Source of the DNA: Streptomyces lasiicapitis
Lineage (GTDB): Bacteria > Actinomycetota > Actinomycetes > Streptomycetales > Streptomycetaceae
DNA length: 64,000 nt
Reading direction: 5' to 3'
Assembly (NCBI RefSeq): GCF_014646335.1
Contig: NZ_BMNG01000002.1
Location: 310,001 to 374,000 of the forward strand
Of this stretch, positions 1-8,345 are shown one piece after another. The notes under the pieces are model-generated. The model worked only from the letters and a program-made list of their open reading frames with translations, searched no databases and was not told the DNA's origin. The position numbers were made by a program, and so were the translations under genes. Numbering within the stretch: position 1 is the first letter of the stretch; the number at the start of each line of letters is the position of its first letter.

Positions 1-1623
1 GTCCACAGCGTCCTGACCTCCCGCCGCACCGACCTCCTCGACCGGCTCCTCGGCGGCGCGCCGCCGTACGGGCGCTTCCTCGCGGCGGGTTCCGCGTGGA
101 CCGTGCCGGCGGGGCCGGCGCAGGTGCGGCGCTGGGTGCCGCGCCAACAGCAGGCGTGGCTGCGGCAGTTGGAGTGGGCCGCGCGGGACACGGGGCAGCC
201 GCAGGCCGACCGGGCGGCGGCCGTCGCACGCTGCGCGGACGTGCCGGGCGCGGGGCCCGATCTCGTACGCCACTGGGCCGCGGACCCCGAGATCCGCTTC
301 GCGGAGGCCGCGCTCGGGGCGCTCGCCCGCACCGACCGGCCCGGCGACGCGGTGCCCGAGCTGCTCGCGCACGCGGGCGGGGAGCGGGCGCGGGTCGCTG
401 TGTACGCGGCGACGCGGGCCTCGCGGTACGCCCCGCCGTCACGGCTCGCGCCGTGGCTGCGCGACGTTCTGACAGGGCCCGGCGCCAAGGTCACCAGCCG
501 AAAGGAGGCCGCGCGGCTCGCGGCGACCCGGCTGCCCGCGGCGCGGGCCGCGGTGCTGCTCCGAGAGGCGTACGACGCTCCGGGCGCCCACCGTGATGTG
601 CGCGCCGCGTGCGTGGCCTTCGCCGGCGGGCTCCTCGGCGAGGAGGCCGTGTGGCACCTCCTCGCCGACGCCGCGCACCCCGCCCACGGCGAACAGGTCC
701 TCCGCACCGCCGTCCTCGCCCTGCGCCCCCTGGACATGGCCCCCGCCCACCGCCGCCGCTACGCCCACCTCGTTCAGGAGGTCAGTGCCACCGACGACGC
801 GGAGACGGCTGCCCTCGCCTTCCAGACCCTGCCCCGGTGGTCGCCGTGGGCCCCCGAGGCGGTGGAGGTCCTGGGCGCGGCGTGCGTGGATCTCACGCGG
901 GGGCGGGTGGTGTGGCGGGCGGCGGCGCGCGGCCTGGTGACGGCGGCTGTGAGTACTGAGGGGGGTGGGGCGGGGCTGTGTGGAGCGCTGGGTGAGTTGG
1001 TTCGGGTGGCCGAGAGGGAGCTGGATGGGTCTTCCGCGGGCGTGGGTGCGGGGCCCGCCGGAGCGGGTGAGGTGAGTGCCGGGCCCGGCGAGGTGCGGGA
1101 CCTGCCTGCGCGGCGGCGGGTGGAGTTCGTGGTGGAGCAGCTTGTGGGGGAGCGTGGTGTGACGGCGCGGGCGGTCTGCTTGCGGGCCGGTGAACTCCTG
1201 GCCGAAGGCGTCGGGTTCGTGCCGCAGGCGGCGCGGCTGCTGGTGGCCGCCCTGAGCTTCGACGGGGACCGGGATGGTGATCGGGACGGCCGCAGGGACC
1301 CTGACCTGGGCGCTGCCCTCTCCCGCCTGGCGGAACTGCACCGGGACCGTCCCGCGCTGGCCCCCATGACCTGCCGGAACCTGGCCGAACGCCTGCGGGC
1401 GGCACCTGCCGAGTCCGGCGACGCACTCCTCCCGGCGGCCCGTCACCTGACCGCGTCCGGCACCCCCACCGAGGGCCTCCTGGCCCTGACCCTCACGACA
1501 GCCGAGGGCACCCGCCTCTCCTGGCCCTCACAGTGGCGCACCCTCCTGAACACCCTCCGCGACCACCCGTCCCCCGACGTCAGGGACGGAGCCCTGGCGG
1601 TGTCCCTCACGCCGCAGGATTGA
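1..1623 (+). CDS. HEAT-repeat-like protein, 5' end outside window
   Basis: The reading frame is open from base 1 to the TGA at 1621-1623, so the start codon lies upstream of the window and at least 540 residues are visible. The protein is Ala/Leu/Arg-rich with regularly spaced helical blocks of the form 'leader-ALxAL-x-LLA', as in HEAT or Armadillo-like solenoids. There is no signal peptide or membrane segment in the visible part and no catalytic motif I recognise. A low-complexity acidic/glycine stretch (about residues 340-365, rich in A-G-P-G-E-V) and a D-G-D-R-D-G repeat near residue 420 interrupt the helices. It is probably a protein-protein interaction scaffold. The family assignment is inferred from composition and repeat pattern only. 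Confidence 0.6.
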   Translation, partial: VHSVLTSRRTDLLDRLLGGAPPYGRFLAAGSAWTVPAGPAQVRRWVPRQQQAWLRQLEWAARDTGQPQADRAAAVARCADVPGAGPDLVRHWAADPEIRFAEAALGALARTDRPGDAVPELLAHAGGERARVAVYAATRASRYAPPSRLAPWLRDVLTGPGAKVTSRKEAARLAATRLPAARAAVLLREAYDAPGAHRDVRAACVAFAGGLLGEEAVWHLLADAAHPAHGEQVLRTAVLALRPLDMAPAHRRRYAHLVQEVSATDDAETAALAFQTLPRWSPWAPEAVEVLGAACVDLTRGRVVWRAAARGLVTAAVSTEGGGAGLCGALGELVRVAERELDGSSAGVGAGPAGAGEVSAGPGEVRDLPARRRVEFVVEQLVGERGVTARAVCLRAGELLAEGVGFVPQAARLLVAALSFDGDRDGDRDGRRDPDLGAALSRLAELHRDRPALAPMTCRNLAERLRAAPAESGDALLPAARHLTASGTPTEGLLALTLTTAEGTRLSWPSQWRTLLNTLRDHPSPDVRDGALAVSLTPQD

Positions 1624-1629
1624 CCCGCC

Positions 1630-1676
1630 GGGCGGGACGGACTGCCCCGCCCACCCCCGCCGCACCTGACGTGCGG
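1630..1676 (+). terminator. two hairpins after the HEAT-like gene
   Basis: Two perfect short inverted repeats follow the stop codon directly: GGGCGGG (1630-1636) with CCCGCCC (1646-1652), and CCGCAC (1660-1665) with GTGCGG (1671-1676). There is no T tract, which is usual for Streptomyces terminators. The position between convergent genes fits a bidirectional terminator. Confidence 0.4.
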
Positions 1677-1801
1677 AGTATTGGGCGGGTGGGAGCAGAT
1701 CCGCCGCGCAGCGGCGGCACCGAGAGGGCGCCCAGGCACCCCGCAGGGAACAACCGACCCAAGCCGCGCGCAAGCAAGTGGCCCGGTCGGCGTCCCGCCC
1801 A

Positions 1802-1833
1802 GCTCAGCGCAGCGTCCCGCTCAGCGCAGCGTC
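1802..1833. repeat. 15-bp direct repeat at the desaturase 3' end
   Basis: GCTCAGCGCAGCGTC occurs at 1802-1816 and again at 1819-1833, period 17. The second copy reaches into the stop codon of the minus-strand desaturase (1832-1834). It is one of several short tandem duplications sitting on stop codons in this window. Confidence 0.7.
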
Positions 1834-2803
1834 ACGCGCCGCGTGCGGCAGCCCGAGCCCGTCGCGCGGCCAAGCGCTCGTCGAACTTCGATGCCTCCGA
1901 GTCGAGCCCGCCCATGAAGAGGCCGAGCTCCTCCTGGGCCTTGGTGCCCTCGGGGCCGAGGCCGGGGATTTCCATGATCTTGAGGAAGCGGAGGACGGGC
2001 TGCAGCACGTCGTCGTGGTGGATGCGCAGGTTGTACACCCCGCCGATGGCCATCTGCGCGGCGGCCCGCTCGAAGCCGGGGATGCCGTGGCCGGGCATGC
2101 GGAAGCCGACGACGACGTCGCGGACGGCGCACATCGTGAGGTCGGGGGCGAGCTCGAAGGCGGCCCGCAGGAGGTTCCGGTAGAAGACCATGTGCAGGTT
2201 CTCGTCGGTCGCGATGCGCGCCAGCATGCGGTCGCAGACGGGGTCCCCGGACTGGTGGCCGGTGTTGCGGTGGGAGATCCGGGTGGCCAGCTCCTGGAAG
2301 GCGACGTACGCCACGGAGTGCAGCATCGAGTGCCGGTTGTCGGACTCGAAGCCCTCGCTCATGTGCGACATGCGGAACTGCTCGAGCTGGTCGGGGTCGA
2401 CGGCCCGGGACGCGAGGAGGTAGTCGCGCATGACGATGCCGTGCCGCCCCTCCTCCGCGGTCCAGCGGTGCACCCACGTGCCCCAGGCGCCGTCGCGCCC
2501 GAAGAGGGAGGCGATCTCGTGGTGGTAGCTGGGGAGGTTGTCCTCGGTGAGGAGGTTCACCACGAGCGCGACGCGGCCGATGTCGGTGACCGGCGACTGC
2601 CCCTTCTCCCAGGCCTCGCCGTCCTCGAAGAAGCCGGGGAAGTTCCGGGCGTCGGAGAACGGCACGTACTCGTGCGGCATCCAGTCCTTGGCGACACCGA
2701 GATGCCGGTTCAGCTCCTTCTCGACCACTTCCTCCAGGGCGTACAGAAGCCGGGCGTCGGTCCATGTGTCCGGGCTGCCGAGGTGGGGAGAAGTGATCGT
2801 CAC
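1832..2803 (-). CDS. desA: acyl-ACP desaturase (soluble, di-iron)
   Basis: A 323-residue protein of the ferritin-like fatty acyl-ACP desaturase family (stearoyl-ACP desaturase / mycobacterial DesA type). It introduces a double bond into acyl chains bound to acyl carrier protein, using O2 and reduced ferredoxin in the cytoplasm. The di-iron ligands are visible as EEGRH (about 117-121), an E171/H178 pair in ELATRISH, and DENLH (about 200-204). Length is normal. It is monocistronic, facing the HEAT-like gene. A repeated palindrome lies 70-104 bp upstream of the start, so transcription is probably controlled by a TetR-type lipid sensor encoded elsewhere. It likely sets membrane unsaturation. The family is certain; the substrate position of the double bond is not visible. 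Confidence 0.9.
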   Translation of the reverse strand: MTITSPHLGSPDTWTDARLLYALEEVVEKELNRHLGVAKDWMPHEYVPFSDARNFPGFFEDGEAWEKGQSPVTDIGRVALVVNLLTEDNLPSYHHEIASLFGRDGAWGTWVHRWTAEEGRHGIVMRDYLLASRAVDPDQLEQFRMSHMSEGFESDNRHSMLHSVAYVAFQELATRISHRNTGHQSGDPVCDRMLARIATDENLHMVFYRNLLRAAFELAPDLTMCAVRDVVVGFRMPGHGIPGFERAAAQMAIGGVYNLRIHHDDVLQPVLRFLKIMEIPGLGPEGTKAQEELGLFMGGLDSEASKFDERLAARRARAAARGA

Positions 2804-2872
2804 GGGGGCTCCTGGGGACGGGAGTGGTGTGGATGCGGCGCCGGGGGTCGCACGGAGCCGCGAGCGGTTTGT

Positions 2873-2907
2873 ACCTACGGCATCGTAGGTTACGTACCCG
2901 TAGGTTA
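2873..2907. promoter_or_regulatory. repeated palindromic operator upstream of desA
   Basis: A perfect inverted repeat ACCTACG (2873-2879), GCAT, CGTAGGT (2884-2890) is followed by a second copy of the right arm, CGTAGGTTA (2884-2892 repeated at 2899-2907, period 15). The partner arm of the second site, ACGTACC, is imperfect. This is the geometry of two overlapping operators for a dimeric TetR-type repressor. It lies upstream of the minus-strand desaturase start at 2803. Confidence 0.7.
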
Positions 2908-2985
2908 AGCCCTCCGTAAAGGCCCCCGGAAACCGGGTCCGGGAGGGGCCCCGGCCCGGGACGGGACAGAGCCCCCGAAACCCGG

Positions 2986-5268
2986 TCAGCCCGCCGCCCG
3001 CCGCAGATGCTCCGCCGTGAACGACCCCCGCGCCCCCAGCAGCTCCCGCGGCGTCCCCTCGAAGACGATCCGCCCGCCGTGCTTGCCCCCGTCGGGCCCG
3101 AGGTCGATGACCCAGTCCGCGTGCTTGACGACCTCCAGGTTGTGCTCGACGACGAGCACAGTGTTCCCGGCGTCGACGAGCCGGTCCAGCATCGCGAGCA
3201 GACCGTCGACATCCGCCATGTGCAGTCCGGTCGTCGGCTCGTCGAGGACGTACGTCGTCCCCGTCCGATGCAGCTGGGTGGCCAGCTTGATGCGCTGCCG
3301 CTCTCCGCCGGACAGCGTGGACAGCGGCTGGCCGAGGGTGAGATAGGTCAGGCCCACATCACGCAGGGCGCCGAGCCGGCGACGTACCGCGGTGTCGGGA
3401 AAGTCCTCGAAGAAGGCGAGGGCCCGCTCGGCGGTCATGTCGAGGACGTCGGCGATCGAGCGTCCGCCCACCACGAGCCGCAGCACCTCCTCCTTGAAGC
3501 GCCGCCCCGCGCACGCCTCGCACGTCGTCGTGACCGGATCCATGAAGGCCAGGTCGCTGTAGATGATCCCCCGGCCCTGGCAACTCTCGCACGCCCCGTG
3601 CGAGTTGAAGCTGAAGAGGCCCGGCTCGGTGCCGGTCCTGCGGGCGAAGAGGGCGCGGACCCGGTCCATGATGCCGAGATACGTCGCCGGGGTGGAGCGC
3701 GCCGAGATGCCGATGGCGGACTGGTCGACGGCCACGGCGTCGGGGTGCTGCTCGATGAAGGCCCGGGAGATCAGCGTGCTCTTGCCGGAGCCCGCGACCC
3801 CGGTGACGGCCGTGAGCACGCCGGTGGGTACCCGCACGCTCACGTCCTTGAGGTTGTGCAGGTCGGCCCCCTTGATCCACTCGCCGCCGACGGGCTCGCG
3901 CGGGTGTTCCTTGACGCCGCCGGCGCGGCGCAGGCGGCGGCCGGTGAGGGTGTCGGCGGCGCGCAGCTCCTCGGGGGTGCCCTCGAAGACGACGAGGCCG
4001 CCGTCGGCGCCCGCGGCCGGGCCCATGTCGACGACGTGGTCGGCGACGGCGATCACGTCCGGGTCGTGCTCGACGACGAGTACGGTGTTGCCCTTGTCGC
4101 GCAGGCGCAGCAGCAGGTCGTTGAGGCGGCCCACGTCCCGCGGGTGCAGGCCGACGCTCGGTTCGTCGAAGATGTACGTCATGCCGGTGAGGCTGGAGCC
4201 GAGGTGCCGCACCATCTTCAGGCGCTGGCCCTCGCCGCCGGAGAGCGTGGACGTCTCGCGGTCCAGGCTCAGATAGCCGAGCCCGATGGCCTCGACGCGT
4301 TCGAGCGCGGCGACGGCGGCCCCGGCGATCGGACCGGCCACCGGGCCCTCGATCCGGCCGAGCGCCGTGATCAGGTCGGTGACCTCCATGCGCGTGCAGT
4401 CGGTGATGGACAGGCCCTCGACGCGGGTGGCGAGCGCGGCCGGGTTCAGGCGGGCGCCGTCGCATGCCGGGCAGTGGCCCTCGACGAGGAAGGGCTGCAC
4501 CGTGTCGCGGGTCTTCTGGGAGAGCGCCGACAGGTCGCGGTGCAGATACAGCCGCTCGAAGCGGTCGGCGAGCCCTTCGTAGTCGATGTCGCGGGCGCCG
4601 CCGGTGTTGTCGACGTTGACCTTGTTTGCCTTCTTGCCGCGCTTGCCACCGCGCATCAGGAACTGCCGTTCCGCGGCGCTGAATTCACCGACCGGCTTGT
4701 GCGTGTCGAGGCCGGTGGTGTTCGTGTACGTCTGGCCCTGCCAGGTCCCGACGGCGAACGGCGGGAACAGGATCGCGCCGCCCGCCAGGGACTTGGCGGG
4801 GTCCAGGATGCGGTCGTAGTCGGGCCGTACCGTGCGGCCGAGCCCCGCGCACTCGGTGCACATCCCGCTCGGGTCGTTGAACGAGTACGCGGTGGCCGCG
4901 CCCGCGCTCGGCGTGCCGTGCCGCGAGAACAGCACCCGGATCACCGAGTAGATGTCCGTCATCGTGCCGACGGTGGAGCGGGAGTGGCCGCCGATCGGCT
5001 TCTGGTCGACGACGATCGCGGGCGCGAGGTCCTCGATGGCGTCCGCCTGTGGCCGTTCGTACTTCGGCAGCCGGTTGCGGACGAACCACGGATACGTCTC
5101 GTTGAGCTGGCGCTGCGACTCGACGGCGATGGTGTCGAAGACGACCGACGACTTTCCCGACCCCGAGACCCCGGTGAAGACCGTGAGACGGCCCTTCGGG
5201 ATCCGCAGGCTCACCTCCTTCAGGTTGTTCTCACGGGCTCCGGTGAGGGTGATGTGCTGGTGCTCCAT
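2986..5268 (-). CDS. UvrA-like ABC ATPase, DrrC type
   Basis: A 760-residue twin-ABC protein of the UvrA family. That is about 190 residues shorter than housekeeping UvrA and very close in length to DrrC of the daunorubicin producer, implicated in drug resistance. Domains: Walker A GVSGSGKS (33-40), zinc-finger cysteine pairs CTEC (137-140) and CPAC (266-269), signature LSGGEGQR (342-349), second Walker A GVAGSGKST (490-498), further pairs CESC (560-563) and CEAC (583-586), signature LSGGERQR (652-659) and LDEPTTGL (675-682). I start at ATG 5268, because an ATG 60 bases upstream would overlap the ABC-F stop. It lies 10 bp behind the ABC-F gene, so the pair is probably one transcript. Likely role: removing or tolerating a DNA-intercalating drug. 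It could also be a UvrA2-type repair accessory. Confidence 0.85.
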   Translation of the reverse strand: MEHQHITLTGARENNLKEVSLRIPKGRLTVFTGVSGSGKSSVVFDTIAVESQRQLNETYPWFVRNRLPKYERPQADAIEDLAPAIVVDQKPIGGHSRSTVGTMTDIYSVIRVLFSRHGTPSAGAATAYSFNDPSGMCTECAGLGRTVRPDYDRILDPAKSLAGGAILFPPFAVGTWQGQTYTNTTGLDTHKPVGEFSAAERQFLMRGGKRGKKANKVNVDNTGGARDIDYEGLADRFERLYLHRDLSALSQKTRDTVQPFLVEGHCPACDGARLNPAALATRVEGLSITDCTRMEVTDLITALGRIEGPVAGPIAGAAVAALERVEAIGLGYLSLDRETSTLSGGEGQRLKMVRHLGSSLTGMTYIFDEPSVGLHPRDVGRLNDLLLRLRDKGNTVLVVEHDPDVIAVADHVVDMGPAAGADGGLVVFEGTPEELRAADTLTGRRLRRAGGVKEHPREPVGGEWIKGADLHNLKDVSVRVPTGVLTAVTGVAGSGKSTLISRAFIEQHPDAVAVDQSAIGISARSTPATYLGIMDRVRALFARRTGTEPGLFSFNSHGACESCQGRGIIYSDLAFMDPVTTTCEACAGRRFKEEVLRLVVGGRSIADVLDMTAERALAFFEDFPDTAVRRRLGALRDVGLTYLTLGQPLSTLSGGERQRIKLATQLHRTGTTYVLDEPTTGLHMADVDGLLAMLDRLVDAGNTVLVVEHNLEVVKHADWVIDLGPDGGKHGGRIVFEGTPRELLGARGSFTAEHLRRAAG

Positions 5269-5278
5269 GCACGCGAAG

Positions 5279-6961
5279 CTAGCCGGGATACCCGACAGCT
5301 TCTGTCGTGTTTTCTTCAGCGTTGGCAATGGCGTCCGTGATCGCCTCGATTCCGTTGACCTCCCTCAGCTCGCCGTCGAGCAGCAGCCAGCGCGTGATGC
5401 CGATCGACTCCAGGAACGGCAGGTCGTGGCTGGCGACGATCAGCGCGCCCTCGTAACTCTCCAGGGCCGTCGAGAGCTGGTGGACGCTCGCCATGTCGAG
5501 GTTGTTCGTCGGCTCGTCGAGCATCAGGAGCTGCGGCGCGGGCTCGGCGAGCAGCAGCGCCGCGAGCGCCGCCCGGAACCGTTCGCCGCCGGAGAGCGTG
5601 TCCGCCCGCTGGTCGGCCTTCGCGCCCTTGAACAGGAAGCGGGCCAGACGTGCCCGGACCCGGTTGTTCGTGGCGTCCGGCGCGAACCGCGCGACGTTCT
5701 CGGCGACGGTCAGCTCTTCGTCGAGTACGTCGAGACGCTGCGGCAGGAAACGCAGCGGGACGTGCGCCTTCGCCTCCCCGCCGAGCGGGTCGAGTTCGCC
5801 GCTGATGGTCCTCAGCAGCGTCGTCTTGCCTGCGCCGTTGCGGCCGACCAGTGCGATCCGCTCGGGTCCGCGCAGGTCGAACCCGCCCTTCACGCGCGCT
5901 CCGTAACGGAGTGTCAGGTCAAGGAGCGTCAGGACGGTGCGGCCCGGCGGGACCGCGGTGTACGGCAGGTCGACGCGGATCTCGTCGTCGTCGCGCACCG
6001 CCTCGACGGCGTCGTCGAGTCGCTCCTTGGCCTCGGTCAGCTTCTCCTCGTGCATGATGCGGTGCTTGCCCGCGGACACCTGGGCGGCCCGCTTGCGCTC
6101 GCCCATGACGATCTTCGGCTCGCGCTTCTGATCGTGCATCTTCTGGCCGTACCGCTTGCGGCGGGCCAACTTGACCTGGGCGTCGGCGAGTTCGCGCTTC
6201 TGCTTGCGCAGGTCGGACTCGGCGACGCGCACCATGCGCTCGGCCGCCTCCTGTTCGACGGCGAGCGCCTCCTCGTACGCGCTGAAGTTGCCGCCGTACC
6301 AGGTCACTTCGCCGTCCCGGAGGTCGGCGATCTGGTCCACGCGGTCGAGGAGTTCCCGGTCGTGGCTGACCACGACGAGCACTCCGGACCATGCGTCGAC
6401 GGCCGCGTACAGGCGCCGCCTGGCGTGCAGATCAAGGTTGTTGGTGGGCTCGTCGAGCAGCAGGACGCCGGGCCGCTTCAGGAGCAGTGCGGCCAGGCGC
6501 AGCAGCACCGACTCGCCGCCGGAGACCTCGCCGGTGGTGCGGTCGAGGCCGATGTGGCCGAGGCCGAGCTGGTCCAGGGTGGCCGCGGCGCGCTCCTCGA
6601 CGTCCCAGTCGTCGCCGACGGCCGTGAAGTGCTCCTCGCTGGGGTCGCCCGCCTCGATGGCGTGCAGCGCGGCGCGGGTCCGGGCGATGCCGAGGACCTC
6701 GTCGACGCGCAGCGTGGTGTCGAGAGTGACGTTCTGCGGCAGGTAGCCGACGTCGCCCGCGGTGCGTACGGCGCCCTCGCCCGGGGCGAGTTCGCCGGCG
6801 ATCAGCTTCAGGAGCGTCGACTTGCCGGACCCGTTGCGACCGATGAGGCCGGTCCTGCCGGGGCCGAACGCGGCCTGCAGGCCTTCGAAGACGATGGTCC
6901 CGTCGGGCCAGGTGAAGGCGAGCGACGTGCAGGTGATGGACGTGGTGGGGGACAGAGACAT
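5279..6961 (-). CDS. ABC-F family ATPase (ribosome protection type)
   Basis: A 560-residue soluble protein with two ABC domains and no membrane segments. Walker A motifs are at 41-49 (GRNGSGKST) and 373-381 (GRNGAGKTT), signatures at 146-151 (VSGGES) and 456-461 (LSGGER), and DEPTNNLD at 170-177 and 482-489. A long charged coiled-coil interdomain linker (about 230-325) would reach into the ribosome. Members of this family dislodge macrolide, lincosamide, streptogramin or pleuromutilin drugs, or rescue stalled ribosomes. I use ATG 6961. The same frame stays open 45 codons upstream to a GTG, so a longer form cannot be excluded. It leads the UvrA-like gene and has a structured leader of about 250 bases. 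Confidence 0.85.
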   Translation of the reverse strand: MSLSPTTSITCTSLAFTWPDGTIVFEGLQAAFGPGRTGLIGRNGSGKSTLLKLIAGELAPGEGAVRTAGDVGYLPQNVTLDTTLRVDEVLGIARTRAALHAIEAGDPSEEHFTAVGDDWDVEERAAATLDQLGLGHIGLDRTTGEVSGGESVLLRLAALLLKRPGVLLLDEPTNNLDLHARRRLYAAVDAWSGVLVVVSHDRELLDRVDQIADLRDGEVTWYGGNFSAYEEALAVEQEAAERMVRVAESDLRKQKRELADAQVKLARRKRYGQKMHDQKREPKIVMGERKRAAQVSAGKHRIMHEEKLTEAKERLDDAVEAVRDDDEIRVDLPYTAVPPGRTVLTLLDLTLRYGARVKGGFDLRGPERIALVGRNGAGKTTLLRTISGELDPLGGEAKAHVPLRFLPQRLDVLDEELTVAENVARFAPDATNNRVRARLARFLFKGAKADQRADTLSGGERFRAALAALLLAEPAPQLLMLDEPTNNLDMASVHQLSTALESYEGALIVASHDLPFLESIGITRWLLLDGELREVNGIEAITDAIANAEENTTEAVGYPG

Positions 6962-7108
6962 ACAGGCCTCGCGGTTGCATTCGTGGTACGCGGGTGAGGG
7001 GCAACGCGTGCGGGACACCGCGAGAGGCCGGAAGGTGGAGAAGGGCCCTGCGCCGGGACGGACGGCTCGTACGCCGAGGTCGCACGCGACGTGCACAGCT
7101 CGATGGCA

Positions 7109-7142
7109 GCGAAGGGGTTCGCAAGAGAGCGAAAGGGTTCGC
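7109..7142 (-). repeat. tandem 14-nt hairpins in the ABC-F leader
   Basis: On the minus strand the leader contains GCGAACCCTTTCGC (7129-7142), then GCGAACCCCTTCGC (7109-7122), 20 bp apart. Each is a 5-bp stem with a 4-nt loop, and a further GCGAAAGC sits at 7141-7148 on the plus strand. They lie about 150-180 nt upstream of the ABC-F start. A repeated structured leader fits drug-responsive attenuation, which is known for ABC-F resistance genes. Confidence 0.5.
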
Positions 7143-7219
7143 GAAAGCTGTGACGCGGTGTCTCAAGACCTCAGACGAGCAACGTCCTACTCCGATCGAC
7201 GGCAACAGAAGCGTTATAC

Positions 7220-7248
7220 ACCGTAAAGGAGGTGTGGGGCTCTGTCAA
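7220..7248 (-). promoter_or_regulatory. candidate promoter of the ABC-F / UvrA-like operon
   Basis: On the minus strand there is a consensus -35, TTGACA (7243-7248), with TACGGT (7220-7225) 18 bp downstream. A better -10-like TATAAC (7213-7218) is 24 bp away, which is too far for normal spacing. Transcription from here would give a leader of about 250 nt carrying the tandem hairpins. Confidence 0.5.
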
Positions 7249-7314
7249 CGGGCTGGCGGGCTAACGGGTACAAGCCTGCCGGGCTGGTCCGCAGTCGCGC
7301 AAAGGAGTTTTTCC

Positions 7315-7338
7315 GTGCCTCTGCCCCGCCCGCCGTAG
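7315..7338 (+). CDS. seven-codon proline-rich leader peptide
   Basis: A near-perfect ribosome binding site AAAGGAG (7301-7307) stands 7 nt before GTG 7315. The frame reads M-P-L-P-R-P-P and stops at TAG 7336-7338, 52 bases before the next gene. The strength of the binding site contrasts with the weak site in front of the gene at 7391. Ending on Arg-Pro-Pro is the sort of sequence that slows ribosomes, so a translational attenuator is plausible. The evidence is sequence only. The RBS and spacing are seen; function is inferred. Confidence 0.5.
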   Translation: MPLPRPP

Positions 7339-7390
7339 GTGTCGGATTTTCGCCAGACCTGCTCCCCGGGCCCCTGCTTGAGTTCTCCGC

Positions 7391-8245
7391 ATGACGAACC
7401 AGCACCAGAGCCAGCAGCACCAGAGCGCCACCGCCACCGCCTTCCGCGCCCTGCACACCCCCGGCACCCCCCTCGTCCTGCCCAACGCCTGGGACATCGC
7501 CAGCGCCCGCATCGTCGAGGCCGCCGGATCCGCAGCCGTCGCCACCACCAGCGCGGGCCTCGCCTGGGCGCTCGGCGCCGCCGACGGCGACCGGCTGACC
7601 CGTGACCGGGCGCTCGCCGCCGTCTCCGGGATCGCCGCGGCCGTCGACGTACCGGTGACCGCCGACATCGAGAGCGGCTACGCGGCGGACGCGGCGGGCG
7701 TCGCCGACACGGTGCGCGCCGCGCTGGCCGCGGGCGTGGTCGGCGTGAACATCGAGGACGCCCTGTACGGGGCCGACCAGCCGCTGCGGGCCACCGCCGA
7801 GCAGGCCGAGCGGATCGCGGCCGCGCGCGGTGCCGCAGACGCGGCCGGGGTGCCGCTGTTCCTGAACGCGCGGATCGACACGTATCTGCGGGGTGTGGGG
7901 GAGGGGCCGGACGCCCGGCTCGCGCAGACTCTGGAGCGGGCCGCCGCGTTCCTCGCGGCGGGCGCGGACGGGGTCTTCGTGCCCGGAGCGGTCGATCCGG
8001 CGACGGTGAAGGCGCTGGTCGAGGGCGTCGACGGGCCGGTCAACGTGATGGCGGGGCCGGGTGCGCCGTCGGTCGCGGAACTCGCCGGTCTCGGCGTCGC
8101 ACGCGTCAGCGTCGGCTCGGGCATCGCGCAGGCGGCGCATGCGCTGGTCCGCGAAGCCGCCCGGGAACTGCTGACCGAGGGCACGTACGGGACGCTGGCG
8201 GGCGGGCTCGACTACGGGGAGCTGAACGGGCTGCTCGGCAGGTGA
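7391..8245 (+). CDS. isocitrate lyase / PEP mutase superfamily enzyme
   Basis: A 284-residue TIM-barrel protein of the PEP mutase/isocitrate lyase superfamily. Visible family motifs are TADIESGY (about 95-102), with the Mg-binding acidic residues, NIEDALYG (about 119-126) and LNARIDTY (about 157-164). The KKCGH catalytic loop of true isocitrate lyases is absent, so C-C cleavage of isocitrate is unlikely. Oxaloacetate decarboxylase, carboxyphosphonoenolpyruvate-type or a related lyase activity is possible. The N-terminus (Gln/His-rich, 12 residues) is dispensable-looking, and the ATG at 7391 has only a weak ribosome site. A short leader peptide with a much better site precedes it. The gene stands alone, divergent from the ABC-F operon, so its pathway is not shown by neighbours. 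Confidence 0.8.
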   Translation: MTNQHQSQQHQSATATAFRALHTPGTPLVLPNAWDIASARIVEAAGSAAVATTSAGLAWALGAADGDRLTRDRALAAVSGIAAAVDVPVTADIESGYAADAAGVADTVRAALAAGVVGVNIEDALYGADQPLRATAEQAERIAAARGAADAAGVPLFLNARIDTYLRGVGEGPDARLAQTLERAAAFLAAGADGVFVPGAVDPATVKALVEGVDGPVNVMAGPGAPSVAELAGLGVARVSVGSGIAQAAHALVREAARELLTEGTYGTLAGGLDYGELNGLLGR

Positions 8246-8345
8246 GGCGGGCGCGGTGGGCACGGAGGGCGTGGCTCAGCAGACGTGCCTGAGCAGACGA
8301 ACCTGAGCGGGCGTGCCTGTGGAGGCCTGCCTGTAGGGGCCTGGC

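Noticed and set aside
2986..5340. Long plus-strand frames opposite the UvrA-like gene and similar large antisense frames (for example 439-1446 and 34338-37841 minus)
   Set aside because: High-GC DNA leaves the complementary frames open. These lack ribosome sites, domains and normal composition, and overlap confident genes.
7225..7234. AAAGGAGGTG, perfectly complementary to the 16S rRNA 3' end, looked like a ribosome site or an rRNA fragment
   Set aside because: No start codon lies at a suitable distance on the plus strand, and the region reads as a minus-strand promoter. It is a chance match.
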